In this document: positions 51,458 to 61,107 of the stretch, piece by piece
Layout: every line of letters begins with the position of its first letter
Numbering within the stretch: position 1 is the stretch's first letter
From: an uncultured Collinsella sp.
Lineage (GTDB): Bacteria > Actinomycetota > Coriobacteriia > Coriobacteriales > Coriobacteriaceae
Assembly (NCBI GenBank): GCA_934654625.1
Contig: CAKUGM010000002.1
Location: 1-64,000 of the forward strand
Length of the DNA stretch: 64,000 nucleotides
Reading direction: 5' to 3'
Notes under the pieces: generated by a model
Seen by the model: only the letters and a program-made list of their open reading frames with translations
Databases searched by the model: none
Told to the model about the DNA's origin: nothing
Translations under genes and position numbers: made by a program

Positions 51458-52456
51458 CTAGCTTCTGAACTCGAAGTTGCTAAGACCGAAGGTGAGCAGA
51501 TCGCCGTTGCGCAGCGGGCAGCGCGTAATGCGACGGTTGTTCACGAATGTGCCGTTGGTGGAGTTGAGGTCTTCGATGGACCAATCGGAGCCCGTGAACG
51601 TGAGCTCGGCGTGGCGGCGAGAGACGTTGGGGTCGCGAAGGACCACGTCTGCAGCAGAGCGCTCGCGGCCGATCGTGCAGTGAGCTGCGTTGACCTCGAG
51701 GGTCTCGCGGGTCACCACGTCGACGAGTTGTGCCAGGGGCCGTGCGGGGGCCTGGTTTGCGCGCGCATTCGCCATGTTGGCGGCGATACTCGACGCGGCG
51801 CCGATGGCGCCGCCGGTCGCTGCCGCTCCGCCCATGCCGGCGATGGCCTCGCGCGTTACGGTTTGCGGCACCGGGATGGGCGCCGCGGGATCGGGCGGGT
51901 TGGGGGCAAAGGGGTCACGCTCTGCCATATCCGTGCTGGGCACCTGCGTCACGGGACGCGGGGCGGGCGCGGGCTGGACGGGGTTTTGCTGTGCGGCGGG
52001 AGCGGGCTGGACCGGACGCTGCGCTTGCTGCTGGCGCGGCATGGGGGCCGATACGCCGTTTTGGTAGGCGCGCTCCTCCTCGTACAGGCGTCCCAACGTG
52101 GGGGCGTCGACGTTCTCGGCGAAGACAGAGAACTTGCCGCCCTTGAGGGAGGGATCGATCATAAAGCGCACCAGGGGCTCGCCCACAAACGTGTAGCGCT
52201 TCTTTTCGGCCTGAGCCTTGACGAACTCGCTCACCTCGCGCGAGAGCTGCGGGTAGTAGGGGGCCATCAAAGGGTCATCGTCGTTGGCGATCAGAATCGT
52301 GTAGAGTGCCGGTGCGGTGTTGACGCCGTTGACCACGAGCGTCTGGTCTTCCATCTCGCGAGCCGCCTGCTTGGCGAGCTTCTTGAAGGAAAACGGGGCG
52401 CGGGCGGCACCGAGGATGCCTGCCACGTGGTCTTCGAAGGTGTTCAGAAACTTCAC
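51458..52456 (-). CDS. FHA-domain protein with DUF3662 N-terminus (FhaA-like)
   Basis: A 332-residue soluble protein. Residues about 1-120 are the DUF3662 domain (MKFLNTFEDHVAGILGAARAPF, AREMEDQTLVVN). A Pro/Gln/Ala linker follows (about 135-240), then a C-terminal FHA domain (CTIGRERSAADVVL, VSRRHAELTF, IEDLNSTNGTFVNN). In mycobacteria FhaA binds phosphorylated MviN/MurJ and CwlM. The start is GTG at 52456, six nt after the kinase stop; AAAGAG precedes it at a rather long spacing. Confidence 0.9.
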   Translation of the reverse strand: MKFLNTFEDHVAGILGAARAPFSFKKLAKQAAREMEDQTLVVNGVNTAPALYTILIANDDDPLMAPYYPQLSREVSEFVKAQAEKKRYTFVGEPLVRFMIDPSLKGGKFSVFAENVDAPTLGRLYEEERAYQNGVSAPMPRQQQAQRPVQPAPAAQQNPVQPAPAPRPVTQVPSTDMAERDPFAPNPPDPAAPIPVPQTVTREAIAGMGGAAATGGAIGAASSIAANMANARANQAPARPLAQLVDVVTRETLEVNAAHCTIGRERSAADVVLRDPNVSRRHAELTFTGSDWSIEDLNSTNGTFVNNRRITRCPLRNGDLLTFGLSNFEFRS

Positions 52457-52462
52457 GAGCGA

Positions 52463-54259
52463 TCACTCTTTCGACGGGCCGTGTTCATAGCCAAATAGAT
52501 ACATGTCAATCCAAACGATTATAGAGGATACGATTCCGGCTCCAACCGCATATGCGATGTTCTCGGGCGGTAAGCTGGCAATTTCCATAGGGTGCGCAAG
52601 ACAAAGGAGGGCTATCGCAAGAAGGAGCGGGCATGCGCAGGCGACGTAAAAGAGCAGGCGAGAGTCCTGTTCCTCATGGTTGGACCATCCTCTATCGAGC
52701 AGGCGTGACAGTCCCGCCGCCCCTGCTCCGCAGATAAGGAGCGGGGCGATAAACGCCATGTCGATCAGTTCCGGGGCAAGCGTAGCGGCATCAAGGGACC
52801 CTCCTGTCGCGCAGGCGAGCAGCGTCAGCTTTCCAAACAGAACGCCGAGCGCGCACGAGACCCCCGCCTCGACGGGCGAGGCGAGATAAGCGGCCGTGCA
52901 GGACCCGACCAGACAGGCTTCGATTGGGAGCTGCGATGTCGCGGCCAGGGCGCAGGTCACAACAAATGCCGTAGAGGCATGGCGCGAGGTCCGTCCCCAT
53001 ACGAGCCACCACGATGCTGCGCTTGCGGCGGTAAGGGCCAGGGCGGGCAAGGCGGAGATGAGGGGCGTCGCGTTGACGACCATGGTAAAGAGACCGGCCG
53101 CCAACAGGGCCGATCCGATTTGAGGAGCCGCGCCGCCGGCGGCGCCGATGGCGATGGCGGAGAGTATGGCTGGGAGCTGGGACAGGCCCATGGCATGCAG
53201 GATGGCAAATGAAGATCCGGCTACGGAAAGGCCCGATGCGACGGCGCCCAGCAGCATTCGCGCCCGGGGGTATCGAGTCCCAAGAAGGCCTTTTGCCGGG
53301 TCGGTGGGGACGGGCTCGTCATCTTCGACCAGCTCTGCGGGGTCAACCTCGTCGGAAGTCATGTGCGCTATCATGCGCGCGAGGCTCTTCTTGCCCTGGC
53401 GCGCATTGCCCATCTCCGATAAAAACGCGTCGGCGAAGTCTTCTGCACGAGGGGGTCGGGATTCCGGCGAGGGGGAGAGCACCTGTAAAAGCGCATGTTC
53501 CGCAGAGGCGGGAATATCGGGCAAAAGATCGCTCGGCGTCTCGACGCCTGCCTCGATACGCTCAAGCGAGTCTGCGGGCGTCGCTGCGACAAACGGTTTG
53601 TAGCCGCAAAGCGATTCGTAGAGCACGCAGCCGAGTGAGAAAAGATCGGAGCGCTCGTCTACCGTGGAGCCGTCGAGCTGCTCGGGCGACATATATCCGA
53701 TGGTTCCGCCTCGTGCGCCACCCCAGCCCGCGGCGCTCGTGAGACACGCCATGCCAAAATCGGCGAGTTTGACATGACCGCTATGGTCGATGAGCACATT
53801 TGCCGGCTTGATGTCCAAGTGCAGCACGCCGTTTTCGTGCGCGTAGGCAAGCGCCTGGTACAAGGCGTCGGCGATGTGCGCCTCTTCGTCGTAAGTGAGC
53901 GAGTGGCCGTCGACCTGCGCGAGAAACTCCTCAAGTGAAAGCCCGTCTACGTACTCCATGACCAGGTATGCAAATGAGGCGTCGTAGGTAAAGTCGATGA
54001 CCGAGACGATATTGGGGTGCTGCAGCATGCTCGCGGTGCGGGCCTCGGCAAGTGCCGATGCGGTGGAACCCGTCGGTGCTGCCATGCCTTCCGCGGCAAG
54101 GGGGATGCGCTTGATGGCGACGCGCCGCTGCAGGCGCGTGTCGAGGCAGATCTCGACGCTGCCGAAGCCACCGGTCGCCCGCGTCTCGAGCGGGCGGTAA
54201 CGGCGCAAAAGAGTTGCGGCGCCGTTTTGCTGCGGGGTATGTTGCGAGAACAGCGGCAT
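52463..54259 (-). CDS. Ser/Thr protein kinase with multi-pass membrane C-terminus (non-RD)
   Basis: A 598-residue kinase, first gene of the operon. The kinase domain (about 20-285) has VAIKRI lysine, LADFGMA and YMSPEQ, but the catalytic loop reads LHLDIKPANV: the Arg of HRD is Leu, so it is a non-RD kinase likely not controlled by activation-loop phosphorylation in the usual way. After about residue 330 there is a long, very hydrophobic tail with about eight membrane helices instead of PASTA repeats. It sits where pknA lies in other Actinomycetota. Promoter presumably in the 147-nt gap divergent from dnaX. Confidence 0.9.
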   Translation of the reverse strand: MPLFSQHTPQQNGAATLLRRYRPLETRATGGFGSVEICLDTRLQRRVAIKRIPLAAEGMAAPTGSTASALAEARTASMLQHPNIVSVIDFTYDASFAYLVMEYVDGLSLEEFLAQVDGHSLTYDEEAHIADALYQALAYAHENGVLHLDIKPANVLIDHSGHVKLADFGMACLTSAAGWGGARGGTIGYMSPEQLDGSTVDERSDLFSLGCVLYESLCGYKPFVAATPADSLERIEAGVETPSDLLPDIPASAEHALLQVLSPSPESRPPRAEDFADAFLSEMGNARQGKKSLARMIAHMTSDEVDPAELVEDDEPVPTDPAKGLLGTRYPRARMLLGAVASGLSVAGSSFAILHAMGLSQLPAILSAIAIGAAGGAAPQIGSALLAAGLFTMVVNATPLISALPALALTAASAASWWLVWGRTSRHASTAFVVTCALAATSQLPIEACLVGSCTAAYLASPVEAGVSCALGVLFGKLTLLACATGGSLDAATLAPELIDMAFIAPLLICGAGAAGLSRLLDRGWSNHEEQDSRLLFYVACACPLLLAIALLCLAHPMEIASLPPENIAYAVGAGIVSSIIVWIDMYLFGYEHGPSKE

Positions 54260-54406
54260 GAAGTCACCTGGTACGTTTTGAGTTCGGTTCGCGCGCGGTG
54301 CGTGCGGGTGTAGTGATTGCCGTTAGTTTAGCACGGTCGCTATGGGTGCTGCGTCGCGCGACACGGTAGAATAGACCCCGTTACCATTTGAGTTGAGGGA
54401 GCATCC

Positions 54407-56866
54407 ATGGAATCGCTCTACAGAAAATATCGCCCTCTTACCTTTGACTCCGTTGTGGGACAGCGCCACATCGTGTCGACGCTCGAGCACGCGGTGACGG
54501 AGGGGCGCCTGTCTCACGCGTACCTGTTTTGCGGTCCGCGCGGTACGGGCAAGACAACCATGGCGCGCATTTTGGCCAAAGCGCTTTTGTGCCAGCGGGC
54601 AGAAGAGGCTCGTGCTCAGGGAGCATCGGGCTGCATGCCCGACGGCACGTGCTCGGAGTGCGAGGCGATTGCCGCGGGAACGCATCCCGATGTCTACGAG
54701 CTCGATGCCGCCTCGCGCACCGGTGTCGACAACGTGCGCGAAGAGATCATCAACTCGGTGAGCTTCGCACCCGTGCGCGGTGCCTACAAGGTCTATATCA
54801 TCGACGAGGTCCACATGCTCTCGCCGGCGGCGTTTAATGCCCTCCTCAAAACGCTTGAGGAGCCGCCTGCGCACGTGGTGTTCATCCTGTGCACCACCGA
54901 TCCGCAAAAGATCTTGGAGACGATCCTTTCTCGCTGCCAGCGTTTTGATTTCCACCGTATCTCGATGGAGGACATCGAGGGCCGCTTGCGCTACGTGTGC
55001 GAGCAGGAGGGGTTTGCGTACGACGAGGAGGCGCTGCAGATCGTTGCGCGCCATGCTCGAGGTGGCATGCGCGATGCCCTTTCTACCTTGGAACAGCTTT
55101 CTGTTTTTGGCGATGGGGCCGTGCGCGTAGGGGATGCTCGCTCCCTTTTGGGTGAGGCTTCGGGCGCGGTGCTCACCCAGTTCTCGAATGCCATTGCCAA
55201 GCGCGACATCGCGACGCTTTTTGGGTTGGTTCGCGCGCAGGTCGAAGAGGGAAACGATTTGCTGGAGGTCACGCGCGATCTTGTCTCGCATATGCGCGAT
55301 GTCTACACGGCGCGTGTGGCGGGTACTGCTTCTGAGCTTTTTGATTGCCCCCCAGAGAACATTCCCGCTTTGGGTGAGGAGGCGGCACGCTTCGAAACGT
55401 CCGATCGCCTCGCACGTATTCTTACGGTGCTTGACGATGCCGCTATCGAGATGCGCAACGCCTCTGATGCTCGATTGGTGCTCGAGATCGCCCTCACGCG
55501 TCTCTCGCGCCCCGAGACCGATCTGACGCTCGAGGCCCTGGCGGAGCGCTTGGATATGCTCGAGGCCAAGCTTTCATCCGCCTCCTTTGCGGCTCCTGCC
55601 GCGTCGGGCGCCTCCGCCGCCCCGTCGCCTGCGCCAAATCATGGGCAAAAGGCTGCGTCGCAGGTTGTTGCTGCACCGGCGAGCAAGCCTGCTTCGAATG
55701 CGGCTCCCTGGAACAATTCGGCACCGGCGCCCAAGCCTGCCTCGGCGCAGACCAAGGCTCGGGATAATTCTGCGTTCGCGATTCCTGTTGCTCACGCCCC
55801 TCAGCCGGAACCTTCCGTTTCACGGCCGGCGCCCCAAACGGTGCAGAAGCCCGCTGTCGCTCCGGCTCCGGCACCCGAGTTCGCTCCTGCTGTCACAAAC
55901 CCGGCTGCAAAGACCGAGGCGAAGCCATCTGCCGCCGCCGAGCGAGCCGTCGCCGACGCCCCTCAAACCCCTGCCGTGAAAGACGAGTCCGATCTTCAGC
56001 GCAAATGGAATGAGGTGGTGAAACGCGTGACGGCGCATAAGGCCTCGCGCGGCGCCTTGCTGCTCCATGCTCGCGCGCAGTCCGATGATGGGTCGCGTTT
56101 GGCCATCGAGCTTCCTGCGGGCTCTGTCTTTGCCATGAAGATGCTGCAGCGAGCGGATTCCTCCGAGGCTATCGTGCCGGTGGTTTGCGAGATCTTCGGT
56201 TCGCGAACCGTCGAGTACGTCATGCCCGGCGCTCAAAAGCTGCAGGCTGCGAAGGCACCTTCTGCCGAGGTATCCTTGCCTTCCGAATCTGTATCCAACG
56301 CCGGGGAGCAACCCGCCCCTGCATCGGCCCCCGTGACCGCCGCTCCCACTGCAGCCTTGTCACCTGCGGTCGCTGGGCCCGAGACCGCCAAGCCTGCTCC
56401 CGCGCCCGCTCAAGTCGTGCCGGCGCCTGCTGCCCCGGCACCCAAATCGCCGTTCCAGCCCCCTGTTGCCGCGCCTGCCCCCGTTGTCCCCGAGCCAGCC
56501 GCACCTGCTGCAGCTCCCGCACCCGCAATTCCCGCAAACGACCCGAGCGAACAAGCGCCCTGGGAAGAAGAAGATCAGGTTCCCTACGACGACTCCATGA
56601 TCGCTGGCTCCGATGTCGAGGAGCCTCCTTTTGACGAGCCCGCTCCCCAGTCTGTTGCCTCGGCTTTTGCCGCCCCTGTAACTTCTGCCGCGACGACCGC
56701 TGCTCCAGAGGAGCGCCCTGCCCCGGCCCATACCTCGCCATTTGCTGCCAGCCCCTTTGGCGACGTCATAGCGCAAGACACCCGGCCGCAAACTCTTGAA
56801 GAAGGAAAAGACCTGCTCAATAGCGTTTTTGGAGACGGGGTCGTTTTCAAGCCTGCCGACGAATAG
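54407..56866 (+). CDS. dnaX: DNA polymerase III subunit gamma/tau
   Basis: An 819-residue DnaX. The AAA+ clamp-loader ATPase occupies about 1-240: RPLTFDSVVGQ, Walker A GPRGTGKTT, zinc-binding CMPDGTCSEC, Walker B VYIIDEVHML and sensor 1 CTTDPQKI. Domain III follows to about 370. A long Ala/Pro-rich region (about 390-515, and again 620-760) surrounds a folded segment (about 525-610, LQRKWNEVVKRVTAHKASRG). I saw no obvious slippery A-run that would produce a truncated gamma form. A TAGAAT -10 box lies about 36 nt upstream. It is divergent from the kinase operon. Confidence 0.94.
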   Translation: MESLYRKYRPLTFDSVVGQRHIVSTLEHAVTEGRLSHAYLFCGPRGTGKTTMARILAKALLCQRAEEARAQGASGCMPDGTCSECEAIAAGTHPDVYELDAASRTGVDNVREEIINSVSFAPVRGAYKVYIIDEVHMLSPAAFNALLKTLEEPPAHVVFILCTTDPQKILETILSRCQRFDFHRISMEDIEGRLRYVCEQEGFAYDEEALQIVARHARGGMRDALSTLEQLSVFGDGAVRVGDARSLLGEASGAVLTQFSNAIAKRDIATLFGLVRAQVEEGNDLLEVTRDLVSHMRDVYTARVAGTASELFDCPPENIPALGEEAARFETSDRLARILTVLDDAAIEMRNASDARLVLEIALTRLSRPETDLTLEALAERLDMLEAKLSSASFAAPAASGASAAPSPAPNHGQKAASQVVAAPASKPASNAAPWNNSAPAPKPASAQTKARDNSAFAIPVAHAPQPEPSVSRPAPQTVQKPAVAPAPAPEFAPAVTNPAAKTEAKPSAAAERAVADAPQTPAVKDESDLQRKWNEVVKRVTAHKASRGALLLHARAQSDDGSRLAIELPAGSVFAMKMLQRADSSEAIVPVVCEIFGSRTVEYVMPGAQKLQAAKAPSAEVSLPSESVSNAGEQPAPASAPVTAAPTAALSPAVAGPETAKPAPAPAQVVPAPAAPAPKSPFQPPVAAPAPVVPEPAAPAAAPAPAIPANDPSEQAPWEEEDQVPYDDSMIAGSDVEEPPFDEPAPQSVASAFAAPVTSAATTAAPEERPAPAHTSPFAASPFGDVIAQDTRPQTLEEGKDLLNSVFGDGVVFKPADE

Positions 56867-56897
56867 GCAAGAGGTTCTTCAACGCATATATACATAA

Positions 56898-56934
56898 GTG
56901 CGCCCGGCCATATCTCGAGTATGGTCGGGCGCAC
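56898..56934. terminator. Hairpin between convergent dnaX and RpiR gene
   Basis: GTGCGCCCGGCCAT and ATGGTCGGGCGCAC form a 14-bp stem (one G-U). T-tracts are weak on both sides; likely a bidirectional terminator. Confidence 0.7.
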
Positions 56935-56971
56935 ATGCGATAAGAAACGGAATCGGTTCGATGCCTCGTTA

Positions 56972-57820
56972 TCAGTGGTCTTCCTTGGTGGTGCTGATGA
57001 TCGTGCGGATACGGCTCAGCGATTCGGAGGAGCTGGGATTGCGGAACATCAGCGTGGTGTAGAGCGAATCGATGATGGCGAGCTGCGGGTAGCGGCTGGA
57101 GAGCGACTCGGAGCGGTAGCCCGTTTCTTCCGACGTGGAGACAAAGGTCACGTCGGCGAATTCGGAGATCTTTGCGTTGGGGTAGCTCGTGATCACGATA
57201 ACCTTTCCGCCCACGCTTTTGACCATGCGCGCCACGGTGAGCATCTCTTTGGTGACGCCCGTGTGCGTGACCACGAAGGCGCAGTCCTCGGGACGCGTGA
57301 GCGAGGCGTGCATGAGTTGCATATGAGAGTCCATGATGAAATGACAGTTGATGGGAGAGCGCAGGAACTTCTGATATGCGTCGAGTGCCACGACGGCTGA
57401 TTCGCCGCAACCGTAGAACGAGACCACGCGGGCATTCGTGAGATATTCGAGAGCCTTTTCCAGGTCATCCCCGCGGATCATCGCGAGCGTGTCGGAAAGC
57501 GAGGTCGCCGAGGAATGAAATACCTTTTTTGCGATATCGAGGGCGCTATCGTCGGGGCGGACGTTCTCGTGAATCGAGATCTCGGGGTCGAATTCCTCCG
57601 AGAGCAGGTTATTGCGGAAGTCGCGAAATCCGTTATAACCCAAGCTGCGCGTGAACTTAAAGACCGTTGAATCGGCGATGTCGAGCGTGTTGGACATCTC
57701 CGAGATGGTCATGCGCGATGCGGCGCGCGGGTCGTCGAGGATAAAGCGCCCGATTTTTTGCTCTTTGGCGGAAAGGTTGGGCATGAGGGATTTGATTTTT
57801 AGTAAAACGGCGTCGGCCAT
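56972..57820 (-). CDS. RpiR/MurR family transcriptional regulator
   Basis: A 282-residue regulator. The N-terminal HTH_6 domain (about 1-80) has NLSAKEQKIGRFILDDP and DIADSTVFKFTRSLGYNGFRDFR. The C-terminal SIS sugar-phosphate-binding domain has VVSFYGCGESAVVALDAYQKFLR, DSHMQLMHA and VVTHTGVTKEM. Such proteins sense a phosphosugar and control its catabolic genes. It is divergent from the PTS operon across 560 nt that hold matching palindromes, so it probably regulates that operon and perhaps itself. Confidence 0.92.
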   Translation of the reverse strand: MADAVLLKIKSLMPNLSAKEQKIGRFILDDPRAASRMTISEMSNTLDIADSTVFKFTRSLGYNGFRDFRNNLLSEEFDPEISIHENVRPDDSALDIAKKVFHSSATSLSDTLAMIRGDDLEKALEYLTNARVVSFYGCGESAVVALDAYQKFLRSPINCHFIMDSHMQLMHASLTRPEDCAFVVTHTGVTKEMLTVARMVKSVGGKVIVITSYPNAKISEFADVTFVSTSEETGYRSESLSSRYPQLAIIDSLYTTLMFRNPSSSESLSRIRTIISTTKEDH

Positions 57821-58380
57821 CGGTGCTCCTGGTCAGAAAAAACTCATTTCTCATACGGCAGTGTAGACCGAAACCAAAAGAAAGCATGCTGTCGACAAAA
57901 ATTTTTCGATGAGTTGCATTCCAGGCGATTGAACGGTGCTCACTTATATATATGTATGTGGATTTGTTAAAGCAATTACCAACAGTATTGGCAGGTAATT
58001 GGCTGTATAGGGGGTTGCATAATGCTGTTTTGACCATAGGGGATGGCCAGGCGATAAAAGAAGCGCAATAGAAGGTTTCGATGACAAAAGAGCGATATTT
58101 CGAAACCAAAACAAAAAATGTTTTTTCCAACACCCTAAGATATCAAATTAAATAATTATAATTCCCCAACCGTTTACCTTCAATAAAATTTCTGTGAACG
58201 ATGTGTTACATACCGTTTGCCGGAAAATCAAAATTAAATATATGAATGAATCGTGTTTGCTCATAAAATTTTTTTTCGAAAGGCACGGAGTCTGTCTGTT
58301 GGCGCAGCGTCGGACTTCGTGAAAGAGGGAGCGGGTTAAAGAGACCCCGATCCCAGAAAGAGGAGAGAAAGGAAGAGCCA
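57821..58380. promoter_or_regulatory. AT-rich divergent regulatory region of the RpiR/PTS locus
   Basis: 560 nt, much more AT-rich than the flanking genes, with no supportable gene. It holds repeated CGAAACCAAAA (57869-57879 and 58101-58111), a reverse GGTTTCG at 58074-58080, and two TTTCGAAA palindromes (58098-58105 and 58274-58281). A possible promoter is TTGCCG (58217-58222) with TATATG (58239-58244), 16-nt spacer, giving a leader of about 130 nt for the PTS operon. Confidence 0.6.
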
Positions 58381-59169
58381 ATGAGTGTCGTTCAAGCACT
58401 GCTGATTGCACTTTTCGTCGCAGCAGTCGAGTCGCGTGCCCTCGGCTACGCAACCCTTACCATGCGCTTCTCGCCGCTGATGGCGGGTTTCGTGGTTGGT
58501 CTTGTTCTGGGCAACATGCCCCTCGCAATGACCACGGTTGCAACCATTCAGCTTATCTACATGGGCGTTGTCGCCCCCGGTGGCGCTATGCCGTCCGAGC
58601 CCTGCATCGCTTCCGCGATGGCAGTTTCCACGGTTATCGTCGGTAACCTCAAGCCTGAGGCCGCCGTCGCCATCGCCGTGCCTGTCGGCCTGCTGGGCAG
58701 CTACCTGTATCAGCTCCGCTTCTTCATGAACACCTTCGCGGTCACCAAGATGGATGCCTGCGCCGTCAAGGCTGACTCTCGTGGTCTTGCCATGTGGATC
58801 GGCCTCATGCCCACCATCTTCTCCTTCGTGCTGTTCGTGCCCCTGATGTTCGTCGCTCTGTACCTCGGCGCTCCCGTGGTCTCCAGCTTCATGGACACCA
58901 TTTCCAACGGCCCTGTGCTCCACGTGCTCAGCACCGTCGGTGGCGGCCTTGCTGCTCTCGGTATCGCCATCACCATGCATGTCATCGGCAACCGCAAGCT
59001 GCTGCCGTTCTTCTTCCTGGCTTACTTCATGCAGGTGTTTGCCAACATGCTCAACACGCAGCTGACTGCTGTTAAGGGTAGCTTCAGCGTTCCGATGATC
59101 TTCTGGGCCATCATTGGCGTGATCATCGCTGTCGTCTACGAGCAGCTCACCGAGAAGTCCGCTGAGTAA
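58381..59169 (+). CDS. Mannose-family PTS permease subunit IIC
   Basis: A 262-residue membrane protein of the ManY/AgaC/SorC type (EII-Sor). It has about seven hydrophobic helices with the family sequence ALLIALFVAAVESRALGYAT at the N-terminus and GVVAPGGAMPSEP, containing the PGG turn. With IID it forms the sugar channel. Strong ribosome site (GAGAGAAAGGA). It is the first gene of the operon. Codon use is highly optimised. Confidence 0.92.
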   Translation: MSVVQALLIALFVAAVESRALGYATLTMRFSPLMAGFVVGLVLGNMPLAMTTVATIQLIYMGVVAPGGAMPSEPCIASAMAVSTVIVGNLKPEAAVAIAVPVGLLGSYLYQLRFFMNTFAVTKMDACAVKADSRGLAMWIGLMPTIFSFVLFVPLMFVALYLGAPVVSSFMDTISNGPVLHVLSTVGGGLAALGIAITMHVIGNRKLLPFFFLAYFMQVFANMLNTQLTAVKGSFSVPMIFWAIIGVIIAVVYEQLTEKSAE

Positions 59170-59205
59170 CAACCCTTCTAGATTAAAGAAAGGATGGGAA
59201 TACGC

Positions 59206-60162
59206 ATGAGCGAAGAGATTTTGAACGAAGCTGTGGCTGAGGCCCCGCTTTCTCAGGATTATCACGATTACCTCAACGAGGACGGCCAGATCGTCGCCGA
59301 TCCCCGTCTGATGCTGGGCGAGGAGAACAAGCCCGAGGAGATCACCACGAAGGACCTGCTTAAGGTTTGGTTCCGCTGGTGGTGGTGCAACGAGGTCCCG
59401 CACTCCTTCGACCGCATGGTTGCTCCTTCCCTCACCTTCGGCCTGATGCCGGTTCTGAAGAAGCTCTACAAGAACCCCATCATGCTCGGCGAGGCTTATC
59501 AGCGTCACCTCCAGTTCTTCAACACCCAGGCTGTCTGGGGCGGCGGCATCATCTCCGGTATCACCGTCTCTCTCGAGGAGGAGCGCGCTAAGGCTCTGAA
59601 CGAGGGCGACGTGGATGGTGCCATCGATGCTTCCATGATCCAGAACACCAAGATCGGTCTGATGGGCCCGCTCGCCGGCATTGGCGACTCCATCGACTCC
59701 GGTACCGTCCAGTACATCTTCATCGCTCTGTTCCTGGGTATGGCCCAGGAGGGCAGCTGGCTCGGCGCCGTTCTGCCGTTCGTTTGCTTTGCTACCGCAA
59801 CCTTCATCTACGGCTTCCTGTTCACCAAGATGGGCTACACCATGGGCCGTCGTGCCGCGCTCGAGATCATGAAGGGCGGCAAGATTAAGTCGATCATCAA
59901 CGCCCTTGGTGTTTTGGGTCTGTTCATGATGGGTATCATGGCTGCGAAGTACGTTACCCTGTCCACCCCGCTCGCTTGGGAGATGTCCGGTAAGGCGTTC
60001 AACCTCCAGGGCATCCTCGACGGCATCCTGCCCGGTATCCTCCCGCTGTGCGCAGTTCTGGGCCTGTTCTTCTTCTTCCAGAAGCAGGGCATGAAGGTTA
60101 CCAAGGCTATGCTTGGCTTCACCGCCATCCTGATCGTCCTCGGTGCTATCGGCCTTCTCTAA
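59206..60162 (+). CDS. Mannose-family PTS permease subunit IID
   Basis: A 318-residue EIID (ManZ/AgaD type). An N-terminal acidic soluble segment of about 45 residues is longer than usual; then come KDLLKVWFRWWW, SFDRMVAPSLTFGLMPVLKKLYK and LMGPLAGIGDSIDSGTVQYIF, the GPLAGIGDS motif being diagnostic. C-terminal membrane helices follow. I use the ATG at 59206; an ATG four codons upstream sits too close to AAAGGA. 36 nt after IIC. Confidence 0.92.
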   Translation: MSEEILNEAVAEAPLSQDYHDYLNEDGQIVADPRLMLGEENKPEEITTKDLLKVWFRWWWCNEVPHSFDRMVAPSLTFGLMPVLKKLYKNPIMLGEAYQRHLQFFNTQAVWGGGIISGITVSLEEERAKALNEGDVDGAIDASMIQNTKIGLMGPLAGIGDSIDSGTVQYIFIALFLGMAQEGSWLGAVLPFVCFATATFIYGFLFTKMGYTMGRRAALEIMKGGKIKSIINALGVLGLFMMGIMAAKYVTLSTPLAWEMSGKAFNLQGILDGILPGILPLCAVLGLFFFFQKQGMKVTKAMLGFTAILIVLGAIGLL

Positions 60163-60175
60163 GGAGTATCTCGGA

Positions 60176-60595
60176 ATGCTGAACAAGGTTCTTATCATTA
60201 CGCACGGTCTCTTTGGCATCGAGCTGAAGAAGTCCGCTGAGATGATCATGGGCGAGCAGGAGAACGTTGAGGCTCTTGGTCTGATCCCTGGTCAGTCCGT
60301 CGACGAGCTCCACGCTCAGGCACTTGAGATCGTCAAGAAGAACGAGGCTGACGGCTTTCACACCGTGGTCATGGTTGACCTCATGGGTGGTTCCCCCAGC
60401 AACGTCGCTCTTATGACGTGCCTCAAGGAGGTCGACTGTGACGTACTCGTCGGTGTCAACATGCCGATGCTGATCGCTGCCATTTCCGGCCTGACCTTCC
60501 AGGAGGACTCGGAGCTTGCCGAGAGCGCCTTCGCCGAGGGCCAGAACGGTATGTGGCTGATCAACCATGCTGAGAAGAAGCACGCACAAGCCTAA
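60176..60595 (+). CDS. Mannose-family PTS subunit IIA
   Basis: A 139-residue EIIA-Man-type protein, phosphorylated by HPr on the His of ITHGLFG (about residue 9-11) and passing phosphate to IIB. MVDLMGGSPSNVAL is the other conserved loop. The start follows AAGGAG and is 13 nt after IID. Confidence 0.92.
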   Translation: MLNKVLIITHGLFGIELKKSAEMIMGEQENVEALGLIPGQSVDELHAQALEIVKKNEADGFHTVVMVDLMGGSPSNVALMTCLKEVDCDVLVGVNMPMLIAAISGLTFQEDSELAESAFAEGQNGMWLINHAEKKHAQA

Positions 60596-60607
60596 GGAGT
60601 ACTAAAC

Positions 60608-61099
60608 ATGGCAGAAATCACCCTCGCTCGCATCGATGACCGTCTGGTTCACGGCCAGGTCATGCAGGTCTGGACTAAGGGCCATGGCACCAACGCCGCC
60701 TACGTCATCGATGACGCCACCGCCGCTGATGAGTTCATGAAGGAGATCTACGAGTCCACCCAGTCCACGGGCGGCCTCGCCATCAAGGTCTTCTCTTCCG
60801 ACTCCATCGTTGACGAGTGGAACAAGAACCAGTTCGGCGACGACAATGTTGCTCTGATCTTCAAGAGCATCGCGTACGCCAAGAAGGCCGTTGACGGCGG
60901 CGTGCCTATCAAGGAGCTGAACGTTGGTGGCATCGCCATCAAGCCCGGCACCACGAAGGTCATCGAGTCCGTTGGTCTTTCCAAGGACGACGCTGAGCTC
61001 TGCAAGGCTCTCGACGCTGCTGGCGTCAAGGTCTACTTCCAGAAGATTCCTTCTTCTGAGAACGTTTCTCTGTCCGCTGCACTCGCAAAGATGGGCTAG
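60608..61099 (+). CDS. Mannose-family PTS subunit IIB
   Basis: A 163-residue EIIB-Man/Sor-type protein. The N-terminus ITLARIDDRLVHGQVMQVW contains the phosphorylated His of RLVHGQV. NVGGIAIKPGTTKV is the second signature loop. It phosphorylates the sugar during transport, giving a sugar phosphate inside the cell. IIA and IIB are separate polypeptides here. AAGGAG precedes the ATG. Confidence 0.92.
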   Translation: MAEITLARIDDRLVHGQVMQVWTKGHGTNAAYVIDDATAADEFMKEIYESTQSTGGLAIKVFSSDSIVDEWNKNQFGDDNVALIFKSIAYAKKAVDGGVPIKELNVGGIAIKPGTTKVIESVGLSKDDAELCKALDAAGVKVYFQKIPSSENVSLSAALAKMG

Positions 61100-61107
61100 T
61101 TCAAAAC

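Noticed and set aside
58242-58322. Possible 26-codon leader peptide before the PTS operon
   Set aside because: No ribosome site upstream of the ATG and no regulatory codon run.
58336-60249. Long minus-strand frame opposite the PTS IIC/IID genes
   Set aside because: Shadow frame made of His/Glu/Arg/Gly-rich sequence over highly codon-biased PTS genes.
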